From: Methanomassiliicoccus sp.
Lineage (GTDB): Archaea > Thermoplasmatota > Thermoplasmata > Methanomassiliicoccales > Methanomassiliicoccaceae
Direction: 5' to 3'
DNA: 64,000 nucleotides
Assembly: GCA_018262895.1 (NCBI GenBank)
Contig: JADFDJ010000009.1
Coordinates: forward strand, 1 to 64,000
The notes under the pieces were generated by a model, which saw nothing but the letters and a program-made list of their open reading frames with translations, did no database searches and had not been told where the DNA came from. Both the position numbers and the translations under genes were made by a program. This document shows positions 44,227 through 53,700 of this stretch, one piece after another (the first letter of the stretch is position 1; every line of letters begins with the position of its first letter).

Positions 44227-44278
44227 TGACAGACCTCTTCTGGAGAATAAGAAATGAGGGGGGGTTTAAAGAAGTTGT

Positions 44279-44797
44279 TTAGGTGAGGAGCTCAGCGCCC
44301 TTCTCGATCTCCATGTAGCATGGGGACGGGAGCTTCATGGAGGCCTTCCACATCGCCTCCTTAGCGGCGTTGAATGCCTGGGGGGTGACGCGGATGGTCA
44401 TAATGGTGTCCCCGCTCTGGACCCTGGCAGCGGTTCCCACGGCCTTGCCGAAAGCCCCGCGCATACCTCCGGACACACGGTCCGCACCGGCGCCGGTAGC
44501 CATCTTGTGCTCCCTCAGAACGATGTGGGGGAAGATGCGGATCTTGAGGTGGAAGGAAGCACTGGTCGTTCCCTTGGACAGAGCCCTGTTGGCTGCGATA
44601 CGCGCGGCCTCAAGGGCGGAGTGACGTACCTGGCATGGCTCCTTGATCCTGAGGTTCAGGACCACCGGGAAATCACCGTTGATGGTACCTAGGTCGAAAG
44701 TGTTGATGCGAGGAGCGGGCACACCACCCATGTATTCCCTGCGGGTGTAGGCCTGGCCCCTTATCTGGCGGTACATTCTTCCGGGCTTGCGCGACAT
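44279..44797 (-). CDS. rpl10e: ribosomal protein L10e (uL16 family)
   Basis: 172 residues, full length. It begins with RKPGRMYRQIRGQAYTRREYMGG, and the tRNA-binding loop region VSGGMRGAFGKAVGTAARV is intact. It sits near the peptidyl-transferase centre and binds the 5S rRNA region of the large subunit. GGTGA six bases before the ATG and a TATA-like CCTTAAATACAAAAAC (minus strand, about 44850-44862) mark the start. The dph2 gene follows 52 bases later, so the two may share a transcript. Confidence 0.95.
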   Translation of the reverse strand: MSRKPGRMYRQIRGQAYTRREYMGGVPAPRINTFDLGTINGDFPVVLNLRIKEPCQVRHSALEAARIAANRALSKGTTSASFHLKIRIFPHIVLREHKMATGAGADRVSGGMRGAFGKAVGTAARVQSGDTIMTIRVTPQAFNAAKEAMWKASMKLPSPCYMEIEKGAELLT

Positions 44798-44926
44798 AAA
44801 GGTTCACCTGTGAAATTCAACTTGGAGGGTGGGTTACATTATTGTTTTTGTATTTAAGGGTGATGGCCCAGAAGGGTATAGTGACAGGGCGCAGAAAAAC
44901 GTCTGGATATGGACCTCAACTGAGGT

Positions 44927-45253
44927 CTAGCTCCTCACCAGGCTTAGGTCCTCGACCTTACCGTCGATTAGCTCCAGCTTGACCCTTACCTCTCCTCTCT
45001 CCATAAATATGGATGCCTTGCGAAGCATCGATTGATAGACGGCGATCCTCTTGCCGGAGGCGGACATCTTCATCTCCACGCACTTCAGCAATCCCAGGCC
45101 TTCCAGCATGCGTATCCTGTTGTAGCAGGCAGAGATAGGGATCCCCAGGTTCTCGCTCATTTCGGAGGCGGTCCTCGCTTTATCGATCGACCAAACAAGT
45201 ATGCGAGCCGCATATTCATCATTCATGACGCCTGAGGCGGTTATTGCATCCAT
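44927..45253 (-). CDS. small winged-helix regulator
   Basis: 108 residues. An ArsR/MarR-like HTH occupies about 10-70: YAARILVWSIDKARTASEMSENLGIPISACYNRIRMLEGLGLL. A beta-rich C-terminal end follows (VYQSMLRKASIFMERGEVRVKLELIDGK). No metal-binding Cys pair is seen, so it does not look like a classic metal sensor. The ATG at 45251-45253 is favoured because a TATA-like CTTATATATTGG (about 45282-45293) would start RNA near 45262. A GTG eight codons earlier is the alternative. It ends in TAG. It is divergent from the gene at 45413, with a palindrome between them. Confidence 0.65.
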   Translation of the reverse strand: MDAITASGVMNDEYAARILVWSIDKARTASEMSENLGIPISACYNRIRMLEGLGLLKCVEMKMSASGKRIAVYQSMLRKASIFMERGEVRVKLELIDGKVEDLSLVRS

Positions 45254-45322
45254 GCCATCCCCGGGAGTGGGAATCACTTACGACCAATATATAAGATTGC
45301 ATTGGACTCCATCGAGATAATG

Positions 45323-45340
45323 AGAATCAAGAATGATTCT
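45323..45340. promoter_or_regulatory. candidate operator between the regulator and the CMD-like gene
   Basis: AGAATCA-AGAA-TGATTCT is a perfect 7-base inverted repeat with a 4-base centre. It lies about 30 bases upstream of the regulator's TATA-like box and about 70 before the divergent gene at 45413. Size and location suit a dimeric winged-helix protein controlling both genes. Confidence 0.45.
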
Positions 45341-45412
45341 AAGTGAGACATAAAAAACGGAACTGGAACACATCATTTTTTACACCCCGCCGCATATTGG
45401 CGGTGGGAGAGC

Positions 45413-45778
45413 ATGAACGAGGCAGAGGTGGAGAAGGAGATAGAGAAGCGGTTAAAGAGGATCGCTAAGCACTACGGACAAATGCCGTTGGTCTGCAGCA
45501 CCCTTGCCGAGAAGCCTGACCTGTTCGTGCCCTATACAGATCTGTCCAGACGCCTTCTGCTGGAGCCGGAGAACCTCAGCAAAAGGGAGGCTGAGCTGGC
45601 CGCCGTGGCCGCCGGCGCCGCTCTGGCCAGCGAACATTGCCTGGACCTGCACATATCCCAGGCCTTAAAGTCCGGAGCATCCAGGGAGGACATCCTGGAG
45701 GCCATCATGATCGGTACGTTCATGGCCATGACGTGCGGACTATCCGTAGGTCTCAGGAAGCTGCAGGAAAAGGATTGA
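45413..45778 (+). CDS. carboxymuconolactone decarboxylase/AhpD-like protein
   Basis: 121 residues, all helical, of the CMD fold. The typical region EAELAAVAAGAALASEHCLDLHISQALKSGASREDILEAI is present. The usual CxxC redox pair is reduced to a single Cys with the following His (EHCLDLH), so a thiol-peroxidase-partner role as in AhpD is doubtful. GGGAG before the ATG supports the start. It is divergent from the small regulator and could be its target. Substrate unknown. Confidence 0.72.
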   Translation: MNEAEVEKEIEKRLKRIAKHYGQMPLVCSTLAEKPDLFVPYTDLSRRLLLEPENLSKREAELAAVAAGAALASEHCLDLHISQALKSGASREDILEAIMIGTFMAMTCGLSVGLRKLQEKD

Positions 45779-45978
45779 GCTGGTAGGGTCCCAAGCATAC
45801 ATGGTGCGCATCTCATCGACCTCGATCCTGGGCGATGGACATATTTGCTATCGTCATCCCCTGGTTGGAAGCAGGACCGGCAAGCATCGGACCACATCCT
45901 TACAGTGCAGCAACCCAGGGAGGTAAGCAAACATATTTCATCCCCCTCCCACTGTCGATGGACGGATAAGGGCGGCAA

Positions 45979-46491
45979 ATGGCCAAGAAACGTCTGAGCA
46001 ACAGGGAGGTGAAGGGCATCGCTCGTCGCAGGATGAGGAGGCTCATGGACCTGGCCGCTGTGGAGGCCAAGAGCGGTGACCAGGCCCGCAGCCGCCGGTA
46101 TGTGGGCCTGGCCCGGGCGATCGCCATGAGGACCAACACCCCCATGCTGAAGGAGCGCCTCTATTGTCCCGAGTGCATGTTGGCCCTGGTCCCTGGCCTA
46201 AATTGCCGAGTACGATTGCGGTCGAACCGCGTCAGCGTGCACTGCCTTGCATGCGGACATGTAAGGCGCGTGCCTTATCTGAAGGAAAAAAGAGGTGTCG
46301 AAATTGCCAGTCAAGATGAGCAAGAAGGAACTGATCAAGAAGGGGTCGGAGCTCGATCCCACCATCCATGTGGGAAAGGAGGGGTTGAGCGAGGGCATCA
46401 TCGAGGAGGTGAAGGCCCAGGTAAAGAGAAGCAAGCTGGTCAAGGTCAGGGTGCTACCTGCGGCGGACCAGGACAAGGACGAGGTAGCTGA
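45979..46491 (+). CDS. rnp4: ribonuclease P protein component 4 (Rpp21), with an odd long 3' overlap
   Basis: Residues 1-105 are typical Rnp4: a Lys/Arg-rich helical start (REVKGIARRRMRRLMDLA), then a zinc ribbon YCPEC...HCLACGHVRRVPYL. It binds the RNase P RNA for tRNA 5' processing. Family members end at about 110-120 residues. Here the frame stays open to TAG at 46489-46491 (170 residues), and the extra 57 residues are a Gly/Glu/His-rich translation of the next gene in another frame. One more A in the run of six at 46286-46291 would end the protein at 113 residues with TGA at 46317-46319. The real 3' end is therefore doubtful. First gene of rnp4-yhbY-serS. Confidence 0.82.
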   Translation: MAKKRLSNREVKGIARRRMRRLMDLAAVEAKSGDQARSRRYVGLARAIAMRTNTPMLKERLYCPECMLALVPGLNCRVRLRSNRVSVHCLACGHVRRVPYLKEKRGVEIASQDEQEGTDQEGVGARSHHPCGKGGVERGHHRGGEGPGKEKQAGQGQGATCGGPGQGRGS

Positions 46492-46588
46492 GGAACTGGC
46501 CCAGAGAACGGGCGCCAAAGTAGTGGAGACCCGTGGTTTCACCGTCCTCCTCTGTGAAGCAAGCCTTTTTGATGAGAAATCACGTTAG
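46295..46588 (+). CDS. YhbY/CRM-domain RNA-binding protein
   Basis: 97 residues. One CRM domain: ELIKKGSELDPTIHVGKEGLSEGIIEEVKAQVKRSKLVKVRVL, with the GxxG-like HVGKEGLS loop. These proteins bind structured RNA and are associated with large-subunit assembly. The GTG at 46295 is chosen (GAAGGA eight bases before it); an ATG at 46316 without a clear ribosome site is the alternative. It overlaps the rnp4 frame. It ends in TAG at 46586-46588, and the same frame continues openly into serS. Confidence 0.85.
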   Translation: MSKLPVKMSKKELIKKGSELDPTIHVGKEGLSEGIIEEVKAQVKRSKLVKVRVLPAADQDKDEVAEELAQRTGAKVVETRGFTVLLCEASLFDEKSR

Positions 46589-46609
46589 GGCGATAAGGAG
46601 ATACTGGCC

Positions 46610-47875
46610 ATGCTCGATATCGATCTCATCCGGAAGGACCCAGAGTTCGTACGCACATCCCTTAGGAACAGGAACTACTCCGAGGAGATGCTCGATGAGT
46701 TCCTCAGGATCGACGGGGAGTGGCGGAAGCTCGTTGATGAGGGTAACCGCCTCAAGTACGAGAGGAACAGGGCGTCCGAGGCGATCCCTGGTCTGAAGGG
46801 CGATGAGAAGCAGAACATGATCGCGGAGATGCGAAGGGTCTCTGAGAGGATCAAGCAAATAGACGCAACGGTGTTGGAGCTGGACGCCAGAAGGGCGGAT
46901 GTGGTGCTCAACCTTCCCAACATCCCGGACGCCAGTGTCCCCATTGGCTCGTCCTCGGAGGACAACCAGACCATCAGGACCTGGGGCGTGAAGGGCAGAC
47001 GTTTCGATTTCGTACCAAAGAAGCACTTCGAGCTGGCCGAGGACCTGGACATCATCGACTTCGTCCGCGGGACCAAGATCACAGGAAGCGGTTTCTTCGT
47101 GTTAAAGGGCGACGGCGCTCGACTGGACCGCGCTCTCACCCAGTACATGCTGGACCTGCATCATAAGCAGGGCTACACGGAGATCTTCCCGCCCGCCATC
47201 GTGAACAAGGCCGCCGTCATCGGCACTGGCCAGTACCCTAAGCTGAAGGACGATATGTACTGGTGCGAGAGGGACGACCTGTGGCTGAACCCCACCGCCG
47301 AGGTGCCTGTGACCAACCTGCACCAGGACGAGATCTTCGAGAAGGATCAGCTGCCGATATCCTACACCGCTTATCTCCCCTCGTTCCGCCGGGAGGCGGG
47401 GAGGAACGCCGATACCCGCGGCATAATACGGGTACACCAGTTCAACAAGGTGGAGCTGGTCAAGTTCGTCCTGCCTGATAACTCGTTCGAGCTGCTGGAG
47501 GTGCTAAGGGACGACGCCGAGGCAGTGCTGCAGGGCCTGGAGATACCGTATAGGGTGCAGCTGCTGTGCACCGGGGACATGGGCTTCGCCAGCGCTAAGA
47601 CCTATGATCTGGAAGCGTACGCTCCAGGTCAGGAACAGTGGCTGGAGGTCTCGTCATGCTCCTGCTTCACTGACTTCCAGGCACGCCGGGCCCGCATCAA
47701 GTATCGGCCTGAGCCGCACCTCAAGAGCGAGTTCGTGCACACCCTCAACGGTTCCGGCCTGGCGCTACCACGTACCATGGTGGCGGTCATGGAGAACTAT
47801 CAGAACGCGGACGGCACCATAACCATACCCCAGGTCCTGCGCCCCTACATGCAGGGCCAGGAGATCATCGGGTGA
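46610..47875 (+). CDS. serS: seryl-tRNA synthetase, common (non-methanogen) type
   Basis: 421 residues. An N-terminal two-helix arm (about 28-105) grips the tRNA-Ser long arm. The class II core follows: motif 2 in the FRREAGRNADTRGIIRVHQFNKVELV region, the serine-binding TAEVP, and motif 3 near GSGLALPRTMVAVMENYQ. This is the widespread SerRS, not the divergent SerRS2 found in some methanogens. AAGGAG nine bases before the ATG fixes the start. Last gene of the rnp4 operon. Confidence 0.95.
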   Translation: MLDIDLIRKDPEFVRTSLRNRNYSEEMLDEFLRIDGEWRKLVDEGNRLKYERNRASEAIPGLKGDEKQNMIAEMRRVSERIKQIDATVLELDARRADVVLNLPNIPDASVPIGSSSEDNQTIRTWGVKGRRFDFVPKKHFELAEDLDIIDFVRGTKITGSGFFVLKGDGARLDRALTQYMLDLHHKQGYTEIFPPAIVNKAAVIGTGQYPKLKDDMYWCERDDLWLNPTAEVPVTNLHQDEIFEKDQLPISYTAYLPSFRREAGRNADTRGIIRVHQFNKVELVKFVLPDNSFELLEVLRDDAEAVLQGLEIPYRVQLLCTGDMGFASAKTYDLEAYAPGQEQWLEVSSCSCFTDFQARRARIKYRPEPHLKSEFVHTLNGSGLALPRTMVAVMENYQNADGTITIPQVLRPYMQGQEIIG

Positions 47876-48021
47876 TTGAATGAGGGGACTTACCCTGCCT
47901 TATACTTCCGATAGGCCTACATCGCCCGCCTGAGGTGGTTCATATTAATGGATGGCCGTTCCAATACTCCTTATCCCAGGCATTATAACGAAGTTGTTCC
48001 ATCCGGGAAGAGGTAGTCACC

Positions 48022-49308
48022 ATGGAGATGTCGATAGAGGCCGTCCTTCTGCAACTGTTCGCCCTGTTCCTCCTCGCCAAACTCTTCGGTATGGTGTGCG
48101 AGCGCCTCGGCATCTCAGCGGTGATCGGGGAGATATCAGCAGGTATCCTGGTGGCCACGACCATTCCCTTGAGCGTCCTGGGCCTGGGGCCGGACATCTC
48201 CTTGTTCAACATCTTGGGTCTTGACCAGGACATCTCGTTCTTCGAGATCCTCAGCGAGCTGGGCGTCATCTTCCTCCTGTTCGCAGTGGGTTTGGAGACC
48301 CCGTTCTCAGAGCTGCGCAAGGTGGGAATGACCGCCACGTTGGTTGCGGTCCTCGGTGTCATCCTCCCTTTCTTCGCAGGATTTGCCCTCATACTCGGTT
48401 TCGGCCATGGTCAGACCGAGGCGCTTTTCATCGGTGCGGCAATGGTGGCCACCAGCGTGGGCATCACCGCCAGGGTCATCAGCGACATGAGCCTCATGCA
48501 ATCCGTTGAGGCCCGGGTGATCATTGGGGCTGCGGTCATAGATGATGTTCTCGGCATGATAGTCCTGGCCATAGTGGTAGGGGTCGCCTCCGGAGGCAAC
48601 ACCGGGATACTGGACATCATCCTGGTCTCTGCCTCGGGGATTGCTTTCGTCCTGGCGGTGATCTTTATCGGCTCCATAATGATGCCTCATGCGCGCAGAA
48701 GAGTGGAAGATCGCAGGAACCGCAGGACGGGCGATGATCAAGAAGAGGACATCCTTTGCGTGGAGAAGAAGAAGCCAGTGCTTTCCCCCCTTCCCTTGGC
48801 GTTGCTCATTTGCTTCGGCCTATCCTTCGTCGCCTCCTACGTGGGCCTGGCGGCCATCATAGGTGCCTTCCTCGCAGGGATGGCCTTCGCCGAGTTCAAG
48901 GACAAGTGGCCGTGCGAGCACGACTTTAATTCCATTAATGAGTTCCTGGTCCCCTTCTTCTTCATATACACTGGCATGCTGGTCGACATCTCGTCATTCG
49001 GCGACGTCCTCTTCCTGGCCATACTGGTGACCATACTGGCCGTGGCAACGAAGGTGATCGGATGCGGCCTGGGAGCGCTGAAGATGGGCAAGAAGACCAG
49101 CACAATCATCGGGGTGGGCATGGTCCCCCGGGGAGAGGTGGGAATCATCGTTGCCTCGATAGGGTTCAGCCTGCAGGTCGTATCTCAGGACATGTTCTCC
49201 GTTGTTGTGTTCATGTCCATGGCCACGACCATAATAGCGCCGTTCCTGCTCATTTGGGCCTTCCGCAGGAAGTACGGGGAGTGCAAGCTGCCGGAACAAC
49301 CTGCGTGA
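48022..49308 (+). CDS. CPA2-family monovalent cation/H+ antiporter
   Basis: 428 residues, 12-13 membrane helices (Kef/NapA type). The unwound-helix and ion-site strings are GAAMVATSVGITARVISDM (about 133-155) and AVIDDVLGMIVLAI with the essential Asp pair. IIGAFLAGMAFAEF and MVPRGEVGIIVASIG are also conserved. It lacks the C-terminal TrkA-N domain of Kef channels, which favours Na+(K+)/H+ exchange. A charged cytoplasmic loop (RRRVEDRRNRRTGDDQEED) splits the protein. GAGGT seven bases before the ATG supports the start. Convergent with the MscS gene. Confidence 0.88.
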   Translation: MEMSIEAVLLQLFALFLLAKLFGMVCERLGISAVIGEISAGILVATTIPLSVLGLGPDISLFNILGLDQDISFFEILSELGVIFLLFAVGLETPFSELRKVGMTATLVAVLGVILPFFAGFALILGFGHGQTEALFIGAAMVATSVGITARVISDMSLMQSVEARVIIGAAVIDDVLGMIVLAIVVGVASGGNTGILDIILVSASGIAFVLAVIFIGSIMMPHARRRVEDRRNRRTGDDQEEDILCVEKKKPVLSPLPLALLICFGLSFVASYVGLAAIIGAFLAGMAFAEFKDKWPCEHDFNSINEFLVPFFFIYTGMLVDISSFGDVLFLAILVTILAVATKVIGCGLGALKMGKKTSTIIGVGMVPRGEVGIIVASIGFSLQVVSQDMFSVVVFMSMATTIIAPFLLIWAFRRKYGECKLPEQPA

Positions 49309-49401
49309 GGGGCTTCTGACGGCCAATATTGCCAGGGTCAGGGCGATGGCTCTCTGTATGAGAAGGGGGACCCACGTGGCGACAAGCGGCGAACCAGTGC
49401 C

Positions 49402-50772
49402 TCAGGCTCCTATGAACTTGTGCCCCTCGGTGTGGAATATGTCCTGGATGCGCTGTATCACGACCGAACGCAGGGTTGCCTCGCGCTGCACGTCCTTGGT
49501 GAAGAACACCAGTTTGTAGCGGATAACGCGACCTTTGATATCCTCGGCCTGCAGGGAGGGCTTGGGATCGTTGAGGATGCCCTCGACGCCCTGCAGCGCC
49601 TCCTTGACATAGCTCTCCACCCGCTCATGAGGGATCTCGAAGGAGACGTCGAAGTTCAGCACCACCCCATGGGAAGGGAGCCGGGAGAAGTTGGTTATCT
49701 CCTGCCTTATGACCTTGCTGTTGGGTATGTCCACGATCTCCCCCGTAAGCGTCTTGACCTTTGTGAACACCAGCCCCTTCTCGAAAACGTCACCCACCAT
49801 GTCGTTCATGATGCGGATGCGGTCCCCCACCTCGAAGGGGCTTATGTCCATGAGCACCAGTCCAGATATGATGTTCTGGACCGTTGTATAGGACATTACG
49901 ATGCCCAGGATGATGAAGATGAGCGTGACCAGGACCAGCAGCACGCCCACGTCGCCCATCTCGATTATGTAGAACAGGTTATAGAGGACAATAAGCACAC
50001 CGATGATGGTTAGTATGTACCTTATACCCACCTGGATGAGGTCTATGACCTGGGGATTGAACTTGCGGGAGCGGAACTTGACGTCCTCGAGTATGGTCTC
50101 CTCCATCTTTATGGCGAGGTAGATGCCCACTATCACGGCGATGGTTCCCAATATGGCTGGGTTCTTATCGGAGATGAACGTCCCGATATTGCTGAAGAGC
50201 AGGTCCAGGTCCTTGGTGAATATCGAGACCGCAAGAAGCAGCACCACGATGGATGAGACGATGTAGATGATGTAGCTCAGGATAACGGCGGAGTACTCCA
50301 GGGCTGCAGGCATCTTCTTTCCAGCAGCCGTTTCGGTGCCATGCTTGCGCGCCATTCGGTTGAGCACCATGACCACCAGCCTGGCCGCGAGAATTATGAT
50401 GAGCATGGCGAACAATTTGAACAGGGCACTGGTCACCTCCGGCCATTGGGGGTGGGTGGTCAGGTGGAACACCAGGGACACGACCACGTAGCAGCAGAGG
50501 AAAAGAAGGGACACGATGAAGATGAGGGCCATTCTCCTTGAGGCTTCCAGCACCTCGAAGTCGAAGTATCGGCCCTCATGAGCCTTCCAGATCTCATAGT
50601 TCTTGCTGAGGTATGACCACAGGTATAGGGAAACGGTCAATACTCCCACGAGGGCAAGGATCGGCCACCCCACGTCGTTCATCCATTCGGCATCTCCCAC
50701 CTCGAACGTGGGGAGCGCTGGCATCCATACCATAGGCCGGAATATCGACGACCCCGATATTGAACTTTGCAT
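49402..50772 (-). CDS. MscS-family mechanosensitive channel
   Basis: 456 residues. Six or so membrane helices cover the first 290. The pore-lining helix is followed by the beta domain with the MscS signature SPFEVGDRIRIMNDMVGDV and IVDIPNSKVIRQEITNFSR, then an alpha/beta C-terminal vestibule. It would release solutes on membrane tension. The ATG shares a base with the stop of the upstream 1384-residue gene (TAATG), so its translation is coupled to that giant surface protein. Earlier in-frame codons fall inside that gene. Confidence 0.9.
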   Translation of the reverse strand: MQSSISGSSIFRPMVWMPALPTFEVGDAEWMNDVGWPILALVGVLTVSLYLWSYLSKNYEIWKAHEGRYFDFEVLEASRRMALIFIVSLLFLCCYVVVSLVFHLTTHPQWPEVTSALFKLFAMLIIILAARLVVMVLNRMARKHGTETAAGKKMPAALEYSAVILSYIIYIVSSIVVLLLAVSIFTKDLDLLFSNIGTFISDKNPAILGTIAVIVGIYLAIKMEETILEDVKFRSRKFNPQVIDLIQVGIRYILTIIGVLIVLYNLFYIIEMGDVGVLLVLVTLIFIILGIVMSYTTVQNIISGLVLMDISPFEVGDRIRIMNDMVGDVFEKGLVFTKVKTLTGEIVDIPNSKVIRQEITNFSRLPSHGVVLNFDVSFEIPHERVESYVKEALQGVEGILNDPKPSLQAEDIKGRVIRYKLVFFTKDVQREATLRSVVIQRIQDIFHTEGHKFIGA

Positions 50773-53700
50773 TACTCCGTCCTCAGCACCCCCTTCAGCA
50801 GCCACACGTCATAGCTGTCCTCAGCCGCCAGTCCAAAAGGTGTCCTAATACTCCCACCGGGGAAGCCTCCGGCGACCAGTCCGAAGTGGACGGCCGAGCC
50901 CATGTCCTGGCAGATGTGAACGACCGTTCCGATGTTCACCCTTACCACCGCCTTAACAGTGATCTTGATCCCCACGATGTCCTCCAGCAGGTCCGGGGCG
51001 CTGACCTGAACATAGCCCCCCGCCTCGACGAACACATGGTCTGCCAAAGTGGTGATGGGTACAGGAACGCGCGATCCCGCTGCCTGGGGATTGAGAGGGT
51101 CCCTAAGCACCTCCCCGATCATGTCCACGAACCATTCCAGGCAGTCGCGGATGGCCTTCCCGTCATAAACGAGGGCTGCGAACAGCCCCCCTCCCAGGGA
51201 CCCGGTGACGTCATCAAGTCCCAGTTCCAATGAGAACCGGAGGGAGGAGATGGCCTTCTCCATAGAATCCAGCATACGGTCCTCGAGGCAGTACAGGGCA
51301 TCGGCGACCAGTTCCCTGAGGGTGGTTACGTCCATGCCCGAGCCGATATACTTTTGCGCCGACCTCTGGAAGCAGTCGACCACAAGGGCGGTCACGTCCG
51401 CAAGGTCCGCATCCGCCGAGAGGACCCTGCCGTTCGTCTCTCCCCTGCTGCCCTCCCGCATCTCCCAGCTTGACGAGCCATCGTAGGTTCGCTGCCATGT
51501 CCATCCGTCATCCTTCAGGTCCTGGAGCCATGGGGCGGAGTCCACTCTATTGCCATCTTCATCGAGCAGGGCCAGCGATTCCTGCAGAGGGAAGCCTTCG
51601 ACATCTCCATTGTCGAGAGCCTGCCCGGTGAACTGGTGGACCCGCATGCCGTGGGCCTCCAAGGTCCCGCTAAGCATTTCCACGTGAGCCTGCCCCCGCG
51701 ATGAGACCAGGGTCCAGCCGTTCAGGTCCACTGCCTCGTCGGTGGGATTGATGAGCTCCACCCATTCCCGGGAGCGGTCCTGTCCCTGAGGGTTCAGCTC
51801 GACCTCGTTTATCATTACCCCCGTTCGATGGGGGACGTTGAAGCTCAGCTCCATGCTCGCATCGATGTGGAACTTTGTACCCGGAAGAGGAGAGGGGATG
51901 CATTTCAGGAGCTGGGACATACCCGGAATGTCGCTCAGAGCAAGGGAGATCTTCTCGCTCCGCTCAACCTCTGGAAAGAAAACCTCGAGCACGCTGCCTC
52001 CGAGATAGCCGCGGACCTCCACCTCATGGGAGAACACCCTGCACGAGGGGTCGATGGTGATGCCGACCCTCCAATCTTCCTCGCCCAGGGATACCGCCGC
52101 CGCCATGGCGTGGTCGCCGCTGGCAAGCCGGAGAACCCTGAGCGAGGATACCAGGGTGATGCCCATGAGGGATTGTTCAATATCGACCCTTATCAGGTCC
52201 TTGACCCCTGCCAGGACCGAGTCCTGGGGTGCGATGTGGATGCTCAGGTCCAGGCCTAGAACGCTCAGGTCTATCACCGTCCCTCCCCATAATGCCAGGA
52301 AGCTCTCCGCCACCAGACCCACCATGCTCGCCAGGAAGCCGCTGATGGCGCCCGTCATCCTTTCGATGATCTCCGTGAACAGATCGTTCAGCGCCTCCAG
52401 GCCCTGAGTGGAGAAGGACAGTAGGCCCTCGACGAGCCAGTTAAAGATCTGGAAGGCGTTCCCCATCGTTCCCCCGACGGCCAGCACTGCCGCCTCGAGG
52501 AAGTCCCAGGCCTTCAGGAGGAATCCCTGGATATCCCCTATCAGGGTGGCGGTAGGTTCGTAGGAGACGCCTTTCAGCCCCCATCCGCTGAAGGCCACGA
52601 TGTTGAAGCAGGAGCCAAGTGATATGGTGGCCGAGCAGCTCGTGTAGGGAATGTCCGCAGAGCCGGACCTGATCACTATCTCCAACTGCCCCTCGTACTT
52701 GATGCCCCACTGTGTCAGATATGGGGAGGAGGTCAGGTTCATAACCTCGGTAACATGGCGGTTGGGGTAGGTGGTGTTGCGCTTGAAATCCCAGGGTAGG
52801 GTCATGTCCACGTCCAAAGAACTGGCCTGCCCCATGCTCGCAGAGCGAAGCGTAGAACGGTCAACAACGATGCTCTCTGTCCGCTGCTGCCCGTCAGCAA
52901 GGGTCAGAACCAGGCCGCCTGGGACCAGGGGCATACGTAGCTCTCCTCCCTGCGCGGCCAGTCCATCGGCCATCCCTCCAACGGTCTCCATGACCGAAAG
53001 GGACGTGAGGGTGCCAAGCCCGGGCAGGAATGTCAGACCGTTCGCGAGGAGACCGAGATAGGGGTCGACCTCGGCATATCTCTTGGACAGCCCTCTGTTG
53101 AGCATATCGAGCATAGGGTCGGCACGGTCAAGGACCCCTTCCCTAAGGACCTCCCGGGCCCCCCAGGCGTCCCCCATCAGAAAAAGCAGTATCGTCTCCT
53201 GAGCCTCGGCTATGGATGCGGATGAGAACCCCGGCCGGCCCTCCAGCTGGGAGGCGAGGGTGACGCTGAGCTCCTGGGCGGCAGCATACACCGACCTGTT
53301 GACCTGCATGAGCTCGATCCAGTGCTCATCGATGAAATCGATCACCGCTTGTGCCAGCCCATCGCGGACCTTCCCTATCTTCTCTATACTCTGCAGGGCA
53401 GGATCCAGCCATGAGGAGCGGTCCTTGAACGCTTCCTGCAGCTGCCTGTCTATCTCCTGGACATAGTTGAGGCCGTCCTCAGGGTCCATCTCCAGCTGCA
53501 TCATGGGAAGGTTGCAATGAGAAGCGATGCCCTGGGCAATGGCCTCTATGTATCCTCTCATCCCCTCTGCAAGGATGTGGGTCTCGGAACGATAAGTGTC
53601 AAAGAGCTCACCCCACTCCTCAGAGGCGAACAGGTCGACGCTGGGCAGGTCGACCGCATAGGAGCCCTCGAAGTAGGGACAGACCATCTTTCCTGCATCA

